DNA of 64,000 nt from Chrysoporthe austroafricana (Eukaryota > Ascomycota > Sordariomycetes > Diaporthales > Cryphonectriaceae): positions 434,001 through 498,000 of the forward strand of contig JYIP02000010.1 in assembly GCA_001051155.2 (NCBI GenBank), in the 5' to 3' direction. Every line of letters starts with the position of its first letter. Within the stretch, counting starts at the first letter, position 1. The position numbers and the translations under genes are program-made. The notes under the pieces were generated by a model. The model searched no databases, was not told where the DNA came from, and worked only from the letters and a program-made list of their open reading frames with translations. Of this stretch, positions 45,501-58,300 are shown one piece after another.

Positions 45501-45997
45501 CGCAGTGGTCGTCAGGCTCCTCCGCGACAAGGCGACGGCAGCATGCCAGAAGGCTGTCAGACCACAGAAAGATGGTGTCATGATGTCCCGCTGGTGCGAC
45601 TGTTGTCTTGCGGTAAGCTTCACATCTGCTTCAGCCATCTCGACCCTGCCCTAGCAAAAGTCGAGGACTCTCGCTGACTTTGATCCGACAGCGCATTTAT
45701 GGCGTCTACTCAACTTGTATGGACTGTGAGCAGAGCGTCTTCGACTTGTGCTTCAAGTGCTCGCGCTCCAAGGAGAAGATTCACAAGCCAACTCACCGCT
45801 TCTTCTGGCACGGGGACGACTGGAGCCTTCCGCCGTCATCTGGGGTGGCCGCATCCGAGGGGGAACACTCGGTTGTTGAGGAATTTTCCCTCGACCCGCC
45901 TATGTATGAGTTTGACGATGACACTGTAGGCTTTGCCGAAGTCGAAACACCACCAGCGAACATAATCGAGTACGAGAAGGATGAAGAGGAGGAGTAG
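39541..45997 (+). CDS. NLR-like giant: alpha/beta-hydrolase-like, degenerate NTPase, ankyrin repeats, ZZ zinc finger
   Basis: A 1929-aa protein from ten exons: 39541-39794, 39880-40120, 40180-40239, 40295-40360, 40432-40801, 40864-41251, 41339-43928, 43979-44155, 44275-45612 and 45692-45997, all phase-consistent. An alternative ATG at 39466 adds 25 residues. Residues 85-260 form an alpha/beta-hydrolase-like domain (VIAVHGLCGHSRKTW, then IFVSHDIGGLIVKA, then VFFGYPH). Its nucleophile elbow has Asp177 instead of Ser. Residues ~330-760 resemble a fungal NACHT/STAND core: HVVHVRCATGADL sits where the P-loop should be but lacks GKT, and AVYLLGCFDECDKTE matches Walker B. From about 1040 to 1800 there are many ankyrin repeats (for example CRRGHLVVARILLDAGADL). 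A ZZ-type finger (CDCC..., CMDCEQ...CFKC..H..H) and a Glu/Asp tail end the protein. The architecture is that of a fungal immune-type receptor. Confidence 0.85.
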
Positions 45998-46364
45998 AGG
46001 GGCTCAGGAATGGCATGTTGTTGTTTGTCTAAGGTATAATGAGCACTGCAGTACCCTGTAGATCCTGAAGTATCTTGAAGGTTTATGCTTACAAGAGCGA
46101 TGCCAAGTGCAGGCCCTCGATAATAACACATCAAGTTACTGTCGATGCAAGTGCTCACTGCCTGTAAGTTGATGTCACCTCGATTGGCTAGATACTTGGT
46201 AACCCGCCATGGCGCTCTATATATCCAGAATCGTCGAGACCTAACTTCATTCGGAGCGGATTGCTACAATTTAAAGACTCAGAGGGTCTCATCGTATATT
46301 ATGGCTTATTCAATGGTGAATAGCTAATGAATATCTCGGGAATATCTAGTCTATACATGATGTT
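45998..46364. other. convergent 3' spacer
   Basis: About 370 bp between the stops of the giant ankyrin gene (forward) and the PKS-NRPS gene (reverse). It is AT-rich toward the right and holds only the two 3' ends. Confidence 0.5.
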
Positions 46365-49300
46365 TCAAGCGCGTGGTAGGTTAATAGCCCGAGGAAACAC
46401 AAATTTCCGAGACCCGGCCACACTCTCGATCAACGTGACAAGCATTGGGTTCATGCCAGCCTCGCCAGCCCGCCGCGTCCATTCTCTGAGCGACAGTTCC
46501 TCAACAATCCCGTCATTGTCCGCACCGTCGAACCAACTCCGAAAATCGTCCAAAGGTAGGTATTCCTCGCCGCAATAATGGCGGAAACGCATACCGCCTT
46601 GGTTTTCTTCAGGGGAATGTAACGAAGCGATAATACCGGACACCACGTCGTCGAGGCTAACGATATTCACAAAGCCGCGCAAATTCGGGGAGCTTGTGGG
46701 AACAGCACCTATTTTCTTGGCGTGGTGTCGGACATTGTGTACGAGATCAAGACCTGGATTGCTTTCAGCACTACCGCGTGAGATCAGTGACGGTCGGTGC
46801 ACCCAGGCTGGCCATCCACCCGGTATTTCGCTCTGTAGCCTTTCAAGGAACACTTCGCTAGCCCATTTGGTCGCAGGGTAGCCCCCGAATCCGTCTGTCG
46901 GAGGTAGATACGGAGACAATGATATCGCGGAGAACTCTTGCTCTGGATGAGCTTCCGCCAGATACACGCCAACATTAGAGGTGGAAACGTAATGAAACGG
47001 GATTTTTCGAGGGAAGCTCATTTTGACGAGCTCTTTGGTCGACTGCAGGTTCGGCAAGCGGAGCGAATGATAGTACCGCATGTGAGAGACTTCTGCACCA
47101 TTGTGAATAATGTAGGACGTTTCCGCGAAAATGCTTTTAGCCTGTCGTTCGGAGAGGCCGAGTCTTGGCAGCCGCAAATTACCTTCATGTAGTTGCACCT
47201 TGGAAGAGCCTTCAAGGCTTTCTCGACGGGTTGCGTTCCGGACAGCAATGCAGTGAATCTTATAAACGCTTTCGTCAGCGACCAAGGCGTCCAAGATTGC
47301 ACGTCCAAGGTGACCGGTTGCGCCCGTGAGGACTACCACCCGGCTGTTGACTGGGATCTGCACCGCATCTTCACCAGGTAGCGATACGCCTGGCTCAAGT
47401 GCTGTCTCGTGTTGCCAGTCGATTGTACGTTGTGCGGGGTTTTGTCGTTCTTCGAGAATACAAGCCATATCGCGCAAGCAACTAGCGTCCAACATCTGAA
47501 TTACCGGGATCCGTAACCCAAAATTTTCTTCTACCAGTCTTTGTAACGGAGCTAGAAGAAGAGAAGTTCCCCCGATATTGAAGAAATCAGTACCGGGCCG
47601 AATGAGGCGGATACTATCGTTGTCTCGAGGGGAAACAAGTTCCAGCCAAAGATCTCTGAGTCGAGCTTCAGTCGGCGTCAATTCGTCACCTATGTCGGGA
47701 GTCTGACCAGGCTGTTCCATCGTGTCGAGTAGTGGTTCCAGTGGTAGTTCGCTGATGGCTCGGCGGTCCAATTTCGATGAGACTGTCCTTGGCATTGCCT
47801 GTAGAGGGATAACCATAGTTGGACGCATGTATTGTGGGAGCGTAGAGGAGTCCACCAAGGTTTGTAGGGCAGCCTTTCTCTCGTAAAAAGGGGCCAACGG
47901 GTCTAGGACCACATGGGCCACAAGAGTGTCCGGTGAATCTGCCGTGACTCGACGAAGTGAAACAACTACTTCAGAGACCGCGCCGCGACAACACTCCAAG
48001 ATAGCAAACTCGACCTCCCTTAGGTCAACGCGAATCCCGCGAAGTTTGATCTGAGTGTCACCAGCGACTCGGCCCTCGATCATCAACTGTCCGTCTTCCA
48101 TCCATCGTCCAATATCCCCGCTACGGTGCATAGTGGTCCAGCCCCGTGCTTGGAACGCCTTTGTAGCAAACTTGTTTGGAGCGAACCCCAATGATGTGAG
48201 GTCTTGGTGGTTAACGTAGCCAGCTGCGACACCAGCACCACCAATGTATATTTCGCCTTGGACTCCTGGGGGCACAGGCCTCAACTGCTCATCCACAATG
48301 TATACGCCATAGTTTGGTAGCACAAAACCCGCTGCGACTGTTGAACTCGGGTGACACTGCTCCATCGACTGGTAGGGTAGCTCCCCACAGGTAGCATTGA
48401 CGGAGATTTCTGTAGGCCCATAAGCATTGAATAGACGGAGGTCGTGCTTCCCAAGGGATTTGAATAGTGTGAGCAAAGGAATGCCCACATGTTCACCAGC
48501 GCAGTGAGCGAGTCGCCAGCGGGCCTTCCGGAGAAGATTAGTATCTCCATATTTGAGCCAGCTAAAATACTCCGAGGGCGTCGCAATAGTGTGAGTGATA
48601 CCGTTAAAGGATATTATTTCCACAATAGCGCGTGCATCAGCTCGTTGTTGCTGCGGCAGAAGGTGGATTATGCCACCGTAACAGAGAGCCGAGAATGCCT
48701 GTGCATACGAATGGTCGAAAGTGAAAGCGCTCTGCAGGAGTACAATCTCTCTTCCCACGTTATAAACCTCCCCATAGAGCTCCATCTGGTTACGGATCCC
48801 CTCATGGGTCAGAACAATGCCTTTAGGGATTCCTGTTGAGCCGCTGGTGTAAAGAATCATTGCAGGCATGCCACCTGTTGCCACTACCGGGAATGGGATA
48901 CCTGTCGCTAATATATCGGAGACGTTAACGAGAGTCCATGGCCCTTCTTGAAGCTCTGCATAGGAATTCGTTGCTTCGTCGTCAATGATAATCAGATCCG
49001 GGCGGCAATCTTGCATAATGGCTGCGAGGCGAGGCCATGGCGTCGATACGTCTACAGGCAGGTAGACACCACCAATCCTCATAATAGCCAAAATTGAGGC
49101 AATCCAATGGGACGTGGGCTCCTGTAGGACGGCAATGTGTGATCCAGCGCTAACGGAGTATGAGGATAGGACATGGGCAATCGAATACGATAGCTGTGAG
49201 AGTTCTAAATAGGTCATGGAGCAGCCGCCGTGGCCTTGAACTGCTGTCGCTCGTGGTTGGCCCCGTGAGACATCATCGATTCTGTGTACTATGGTCTCTG

Positions 49301-52300
49301 GCCAGTGTGAAGCACGTAATGGACCTAAAACAGAACATATCAGCTTCTACACCACTCAATTCATTGGATATCGATCGGCCTTGGGTCTCACCTTGACTGA
49401 AGCTTAGCGCCTTCTCGACCTCACCTTCTGGAAACAAATCTGGTTGCCCAATTGACGTGCCCGGATGCTCTGAAAAAGCGGCGATCAGTTTTCCATAGCT
49501 GCGCATCAGCAAATCGGCCTCGGAAGATGAGTAGATATCACTTCGAACGTTCAAAATGCAGCGACAGTCACCGTCAGGGTCGTCAAAGATGTCCAAGTTT
49601 AAGTCATAGCCCGTTTTGGCGCCTTCGAATGACAGCCATTGGATCTCGCAATTCCCCCACTGTTCCTTCTCGCGATGTCCTATTCTGTAGTCTATAAAGC
49701 ACTGGAAGATGGGCGTGCAGGTAGGTGATCTCGGGGGTTCCAGCCTGCTTTACTGTTAGTGCATTATACTGAAGGGTTCAAGACCCCAAACAGATAGGGA
49801 TCAAGTTCACACCTATCCAGAAGAACCTGAAATGGCACAGCTGAATGTCTCATGGCAGCAAGAGCCGAGTAACGGGTTTCCTCCAGGACGTCTCCGAAGG
49901 TCGAGGAACACTTAGTGCGGAAACGCAGTGGCAACATATTGATGAAAACCCCAATGGTTTGCATCATTCTATCCTGGGGTCTGTTAGCGTCTCCAATGCC
50001 GATGGCGATATCTTCGGTATCTGAGTATCGTGACAAAAGTGCCCTGAAGCAGCTGAGGTAAAAGTGGAACGGCGTTGCTCTATATTCGCGGCAAGTGTTC
50101 CCAATTCGTCGTTTTTGCTCCGCGCTGACCCTCAATTCCGTTTGCGATTCTCTACAATTTGTCAAGCTGGACCGGGCCACGGTCGAAGAAACACGAAGAA
50201 TTGGCAATGGGGATGGGAAATCTGGATACTGCGCTGTCCAGAATCGAAGATCCTCTTCAAACCCGCCGTCATCCAGCTCACACTGCTGCGCGACCAAGAA
50301 CTCTCGATACTGCGGGGTTGCGTCAAGATATGGCCTTCTTTGGTAGTGGAACAGCAGGTCCTTGAAGAAGACTTGGGAACACATGCCATCCATGACAAGG
50401 GATGTACCTCCAAAGACCAAAAAGTGTTCTGCCGCTGACAAGGAGAGGAGGACGAGCCGAACTGTTTCACCCCGTCCCATGTCGTAGGTGTGATGCTGTA
50501 TTTCCGCTGCCATGCGAAATGCTTCTTCTTTGTTCGTAATCCACACATGCTCTAGCCGCAGGACAGGTGATAATATCAATCCTTGCATCGGCCTACCACC
50601 CGAATCGAAGAAGCACGTTCTGAGCATTTCATGTTGCTGGCCAGTTTTCCGGACGGCTTCTTCCATGGCATAGAAATCAAGTAAACCCGTCAAATGGAAC
50701 AATCCAGTGTGGTTGAGACTGCTCTCCTCCTCTAGCATAGCCTTCATCATCCAGAACATGGCTTGAGTGATGGAGAGATCCATCACTTGAATCACGCCAA
50801 TCCCGTGAGGCACATCCGTAGAAATACTGATCGCAGACAGACTTTTCTGTTCTGTATCGTATTGTAGAGGGTCACTGGTCTCTAGCGTGGTCTTAGGACC
50901 CGAAGATGCGGCGAGTGTGGTGGGTGATGGCCCAGCCATCGGCTCAGACGTGGTGATGGCGAGCATTGGATCTGAACACGCAGCAGCTTTATCTTTCTGT
51001 ACACCAGGAACCCATTCTGGGTTCAGACCCTCCACAGCAGCAGCTACCAATTCTTTGACGGTGATACCACTCAGGATTTTGAGAACAGGATAGTTGACCT
51101 GTAGGGCTTTAAACAACCACCCGCGAATTTCGACGGCGATAAGCGAGTCAATGCCGAGTTCATCCAAGCGTGTACTATCGACATCTAGCTTTTCTGACAG
51201 ATCCTCCATTCGGAACGCGGCGCTGAGCTTTTGGAGGACGGCATCCTTAACCAAAGAATGTACTTTTTCATGGCTTTGTGCATCGAGCAGCCTCGTTCTG
51301 AGAGGAGCCTTCGACTTTGCGGCAGATGTTCCTGGCCCTGCAGCCTCCCCATTGAGAATGAAGTGGCACATCATAGGATTCAAAGCCCACTTTGGCAGGT
51401 GAGTCTCATCCTGCCTAAATTGCCTGATCCCTGCCGTGATCTCGGTCGATGGATGAAAGCCGGGACGACCGGACAGGACAGCTTCAGCGAAGAGCTGGTG
51501 GAAGTCATGCTCTGACATGAGCATGCACCCCAGCTGGTCCGTCATTACCCCAGTTGTAATGTTGTTCTCGGATATGTAGCCAGCACCCACAATGCCACCG
51601 ATGTGAATCACTGAGCCCGCAAGCCCGTTGTTTCGCCTTTGTTCAGCTAGGCTAGCCATGAACATATTCGCGGCGTTGTATAGAGACTGCCCGGGGACTC
51701 CGACGACCGAGGAAACGGACGAGAAGAGGATGAAGAAGTCCAAGGTGTCCTTGTTGAACAGTTCACTAAGGTGAATGCTCCCATCTACTTTCGGCCCCAA
51801 GACCTGCTGCAAGGCATCGAAGCTCAGATCAGCCAGATGAGCATCGCGCAGCACCACTGAAATACAAGATTAGTTCTCGGAAGCATTCAAAGACAGATGC
51901 CGCAAAAACTTGGTGAAGGGCAAAATGAGAATGAACTCTGGTGCTTGCTTACTTGCTCCGTTGACGACTCCTGCAACAGGTGGTAATGTGGATGAAAGTC
52001 TTGCGTATAGGGCCGCCATCTCTCCTTTGTTTCTCAGGTCGCTTATAGTCTGTCAGTATTATGTTTCAGGAGATCTTTCCTCGCCACACTTAATGCTTAC
52101 CACGGATATACCTTGAGTACGGCACCAAATTCGGCCATTTCCTTCATCCACGCAGGATCCAAGGTCGGTGATCTGCTTGTGAGAACCAAGTAACGGGCTC
52201 CATGCTCAATCATCCACCGACAAAGAGAAAGACCCAAGCTCCCAGTCAAACCAGCAAGCCAGTAGGTCTTGGAAGAAGAGAAGCTTAACTCTGAGTCTGC

Positions 52301-55300
52301 CGATTGTATCCTCGTTGCGACCTGATCACCAGCAGTCCACTCCACAATTGTTTGTAGGTCAAGACAGTTTTTCAGGCTAGCAATGTCGCAAATGGACTTT
52401 GGCGTAGGGCAATATTGGCTCCAGCTCGAACTTGTTGTTAAGGCATGTTTTGCAGTGGCAACTGCCTCTTCAAGACTTGAACGGTGCTTTCGGCTGACTG
52501 CAACGCTACACTGAGAAGGGTCAGTCGTGGCATGCCCAAGCAACGTCTCTGTGTCTTCATATATGCAGCCAGACGGAAGCCAGTCCCGAATTTTCTTTCC
52601 GACAAGTACACTGGAGTTTGCCTTGGCAAAATTGAGGAATAATGCCAAGGAGTGACACTCAAGCCCTCTCAGCATACGCTCCGGGGACTTAGGATGAATC
52701 CTCGTTGAAGGGTCGCCATATGTGTCGCTGCAAGTAGTGACACGCAGTTTGAGACCCAGCTCGTGGCATCTAGATGTGAGAATCTGGCAAAAGAAAACAT
52801 CAGGCTCATGGGCCAGAACGTGATCGCCTTCTGTCAAGTCCCCTAGGACTGCCGATACCAAAATATAGTAGCCCACGATAAGAAGGAATGTTGCTTCTGA
52901 AGAGGGCAGTAAGTCCAGTATAATGTGGTTAGTGGTGTCTACCGGTATTACGGAGGTTTGGCGGGAGGATAGAAAAATAGACTGTGATGAAGTCCTCGAG
53001 TCCCGACCAAGACTGATGTACATGGAGGTACGTCGCGTAAGGCGGACTGGTGATAGGAGCGAGTGAGTCGTGCGAATACATGACCCAGACGAATTTGTCG
53101 CCGTCTTCTCTTGCTTGAGGTAATAGGTCCCGTCATGGTCTATCCTCAAGCTGACAGCATGGTCGTGTAGGCGAGTATTTCTGAGAATCTCGCGTCTCGA
53201 TGAGTTGTAACGATAGTTGAGGTCCCGCAGCAGCTGAAGGCGCGGTACTAGGACGTGCCCCGATTCCGTTATCACAAGTTCTCGTTCAATGCCAAGTGTG
53301 GACACATCACCGGTGTCTGGATCTTGCCAAGTCGCCGTGGCGCGAAATCTCAGAAGAGCCTCCACGATTGCCGTCTGGGCCGCAGAGGTAACACAGTCGT
53401 TCTCGAGGTCGACAAATCTGAAATTCAACCCTGGAAGTTCGTGCGTTGCCGATCTGAACAGCCCGACTGTCATGTTGGCATGAGGTCTAATGCCTCGCCG
53501 GCCGCGAGTGATCCACAGGAGCGTCACTGTCTGTTGCATCAGAAACTTCAGGCCTTCCCAATCAGCCTCCTCAAGGGCTTCGAATATAGGGCAATCAATT
53601 TCCACCAGGCTAAGCACAGTCGTAGATGGTGGGAAGTAATGTCCCTGCAAGTCTCTAAGGCGCTTGAATGTTGTCAAGTTTTTGCAATACGGCCCACAGA
53701 CCGTTTCAAGGCCCTTGACCAAAAATGCAACCGAATTGCCGCCGATGAAGACGAGGTCGCTGAACAGCGCATCCTTCTCCGGGCTTGTATGTGCAAAGGA
53801 CAGAGGATTCCGATGAAAAGCTATACGATCGTCCACCGCCTGAGACATGAAAACGCTGAATGGGTTCACGAGGGTGTCTTCTAAAATCGAGCTATCGCAG
53901 CCAGAGAAGCCGCTGCTCCGGAGGATGGAGTCCCATTGATCCGGGTCAAGCCCAGGTAGCATGTTGACTGTCCCTTCACGCCACCATCCAAGGGATGCAC
54001 CTAAGATGATAGCCAGCCATAGCGGTAATTGATCTCGGATCTCTAAGATCACGAGAAACCCACCGGGTTTCAAGAGCCACCTGGCGTGTCTCAGTGCCTT
54101 CTCACGGTCAGGGAATTGGTGCAGCGCCAGGGAAGCCACTATAAGATCGTATGAGTGTCGTTCGAAGCCCTGTAGAGACGGGCTCTGGGTTAAATCGAGC
54201 GGTTTGGTTTTGAGCACCATGTGATTCGGCTGGTTGCCAAAGGCTGCAAGTACCTCGCTGCAAAGATGAAGCGAGCAATCCGTAAAAGTGTAGGATGCAA
54301 ACCCGGCGCACTTGCCGTTGCCTAGTACTGCTTCTGTTGCGCTCATGCTGCCTCCACCGATTTCGAGACAATGCATCCGCGGACGAAGGAGAACTATGTG
54401 GTCGATGAGACGCCGCAGAAGCTCCAGAGACTTGCCAATCCCAAGACCTTGACGGTAGAAGGCACGCAATAGCGTGTCATCCACCTCCAGGCTTCGTATC
54501 TCGGACGGGGATGATGATGGATCATGTAGTGTTTGACCAATGGCGTGTAATAGCCTAGCATCAACCATCTCCGAGCTATGGTAGCAGAAATTCGTACTAG
54601 TGCGTGTGTTATCGTCGTCAGATATGCAGATATCTGGAAGTCCGCTAGTGTCCAAGTCTTCCGTCTCACGTCTTGAGGCGAGTTCGAGAAGTCGGCTGAG
54701 TTGTTCTTGATTGAGCCCGCCGCTATTGTTTCCTAGGAGTTTATCTTGCTGCGACCGACTCAGGTAGGAGTGTGCCAGGCACTCCAGTTTCAAAGCAAGG
54801 TCATATTGTGCGTCTTTCGTCCTTTTGTCTTCCTCATTATGAAGTTGCCCAATATCAGGGTAGGCGGGCGTCCAGGTAGTGGCTGAAAACATGGGCTTAT
54901 CATTATCAGCAGTAGCAGGTGAAAATGGGACGCACACCAGGCCTTCAACCTGGATCATAGCGTGGCTGCAATCGACAGAATAGACGTCCACATCTCCAGA
55001 TGGGAGTCTGTGGCCAATCTGTGTGGAGTCAAACATCAATTGTCTTCCTCTTTCACCTTCCAATCTGCACAATTCAGGATTGACTCTGATGCGCTTCACA
55101 CGGCGCGGCACATGCAGGGACCACAGCTCACCGTCACCAGGGGCGGAAGCTGCAAGGAGCACAGACTGAAATGAGACGTCTAGCAAAGCGGGATGGACGA
55201 GGAGTTTCGAGTCTTTCGCATTGCTGATGTAGCCAGTTGCAAAGCCCAAGGTTCTCTTGAGGCCAGATAAGGCTCTGAATAGATCAGAATATTGATACTC

Positions 55301-58300
55301 AAGCGCTTTGAGGCCTCTGTAGAAATCCTTGGAGCTGACATCAATCAAATTCGGCGGTCGTTCATTTCTAGCAGGAAGTGCAGCGGGCAACGAGCCACCT
55401 AGTTCGATGAGGATATTGCTGTTCGCAATCTGGTTGAGCGGGTCACTTCCATGTGCCGCAGCCGCATGATAGCTGAACTTCGCCGTGATCCACTCGTGAG
55501 TCTGTTGGATATCTGTGAGACACACGATACTCTCAATCAACGAGTCTTCGTCGAATGTGATTGCTTGAGTGATCTCAAACTCGTTGACTTCGATGACACG
55601 ATATGTTTGGATGCTTGAGAGGCAGAGAGCGGCCTCCAAGGCCGCTACGATGTAGGCCGCTGCCGGAAATACCATCTGCCCTTGGAGTCGGTGACCTTGC
55701 AACCAGGGCAGCTCTTTCGGAGATAGTATTTGTCTCCATCGTTTCCCAATCTCAGAAGAGTCAGGAGTGAGGTGACCAAGCAAGTCATGTACTTCACCGC
55801 GCTGACGAATAGCCTTCGTGTACCTTGATTCATGCCAGTGAGGTGTATTATGGTCCCAGACGTACGTCGGCAGGCCCTTCACCAACCTTGGACTTCCGTC
55901 GCCATGGATGAAAAGGCTGCAGGTAGGTAGATCCATGTTTTCCGGGCCAAGCAAATTGGACATGAGGCCGATGCCCTGCGAAATAGACTCGAGGTCATGG
56001 CAGTCCCGGTGGAGTAGCCCAATGTAGGGTATGGATGGGCAGCCCTGAACGTCCTGTAGTATTTGAGTTGTCGGGCTTTTCAAGGCGGGATGTGGACCAA
56101 CCTCCACTACCATGTCGAAAGGTCCTTTGTTGCCGCATGCCCGCACAACAGCGTCCATGAACAACACGGAGCCAGTCATGTTACGGTTCCAATACGGGCC
56201 TTTGAATGTCTCCAAAATTTCTTGGGTTTGATCGTGAACAACGCTTGAGAACCAGGTGCTTTCGGAAGGCTGCTGTGGTTTGATTTTTGCGCTTTCCAAT
56301 GCGCCCAAATACGCTGCTGATGAATGAGCCATGTGATGAGAATGATAGGCTCTGTCCACTTTTAAAAGCCTTGCGAATTTCTTCTCATCCTTGAAAACAG
56401 TAAGAATATGTCGGATCTTCTCCGTGTCTCCGGAAATAGTGACGCTAGTCGCAGAGTTCACGGCTGCTATGCAAGCATAGCCTCGAAACTCGGGTTCCTG
56501 CAGAAGATCTTCAGCATCTTCCACAGATGTGCCGACAGCCAACATTGCCCCGGTCTCTCCCTTTGACCCGTGTGCAAGATGGCTATAAAACCCGCGATAG
56601 TAAGCAATATAAATCGCCTCTCGGTCGGAGATAATACCAGAAGCGTAGGCAGCAGCAATCTCCCCGGAAGAATGTCCCACCACTGCGGTGAACCTGACGC
56701 CAGTTGAGCGAAGGAGTTCGACAAGAACGATCTGGACTGCTGTGCATAACGGCTGAGAGATTGCCGCGGTCCCGATGCGTGAAGCGGCTGTTGGCTTCAA
56801 CAGCTCGTCAGTGAGGGTCCATGACGGACGATCCGGTTCTGACAGGTCAGCTAGATAGCCTTCTAACTTGACCAGAACATTGCGTGCTGCATCGGACCTC
56901 ATGAGAAGTTCGGCGCCCATTCGCGGCCATTGAGCTCCCTGGCCAGTGAAGCTAACAAGAACTCGAGGGCTCGGGTTGCCAGTGGCAGAAGAGATTCGGG
57001 TGGTTAATTGTTCATGGCGCTCTGAACTTACTAGATCCAACCTCTGTCGGATCTTCTCAGCAAGGTCCACGGCAGAAGACGCGGCAAACGTCACTGCAAA
57101 TGGCAACCGCGTGCGACGGGAATTCATGGTGAACGACAAATTCTGCATGTTGATACTGCCGCTTGCAGACAGCAGAAATGCCGAGAACTCACGAAGGTAC
57201 TCGTCTAACGACGTTTCCGACGCGGCTGAGAAGATGAATGGATAGAAGACTCCGACATCTGTAATCCCAAAGCCCTCGCTGTGCCCTGCGCCCTGCTCTG
57301 TGCGGTCTCGCAGGGGCATGTAACTTTCCAAAATCGCGTGCGCATTCGCACCACCAAATCCAAAACTACGGTTCAATGTCAGTCTATTGGGACCGGGTCG
57401 CTGGGTCAGGCATTCGGATAGGTTGGAGGAAGCTCACCTGTTCACGCTTGCCCTGCGAGGTTGGCCATCAGATGTAGGCGGCCAGCAGATTGGAGAGGTT
57501 GGCACATGAAGATGGTCGTAAAAGGGTTGAATTTTCGGGTTGAGTCGATTGAACCACATATTCGGTGGAATTGTAGAGTTTTGTAGAGCTAGCGAGGTTT
57601 TGAGAATTCCTGCCAACCCTGCCGTCCCTTCAGTGTGGCCGATGACAGTCTTGATACTCCCCACATAAAGAGGCTGGCAGCCGGCGCTAGTTTTCTCATC
57701 GCTAAAGAATGCGCATGCTATGGCTTCAGCTTCCAATGGGTCGCCCGCTGGTGTACCGGTCCCATGGGCCTCGAAGTACTGGGGACGTCCAGCGGCGCTG
57801 CCTGGATCCAAGCCAACTCGCATGTAGCAGTCTCGGATCAGAGCTGTCTGAGCTGTGGGACTTGGCCTATTTGATTTTTTTTTTTTTTACCAGTCAGCAA
57901 CGATAAAAGAGGAGGAGTCGAGACAAATATCTAGCGACTCACATTGTGATACCTGGGGTCCTTCCATTCTGATTGACCGCCGTCCCCCGAATAATGCAGT
58001 CGATGTAGTCGCCGTCGGCCTCGGCGTCGCTGAGCTTTTTCAGAATGAGAGCTGCTATACCTTCGCCCCTTGCATAACCATCCGCATCGGTATCCCACAT
58101 TCGCGACCGGCTATGACGGCTTAACATTCCAAGTTTACTTTCGGTCAGATAATACTGAGGATCCAGCAAGAGGTTCGCCCCAGCCGCCACTGCTACCCGA
58201 GACTCTCCTGAACGGAGTTGTTGAACTGCGTAGTGTACCGCGTAAAGGCTTGAGCTGCACGCTGTATCCATAGTTATGGAGGGTCCATGCCAATCGAAAA

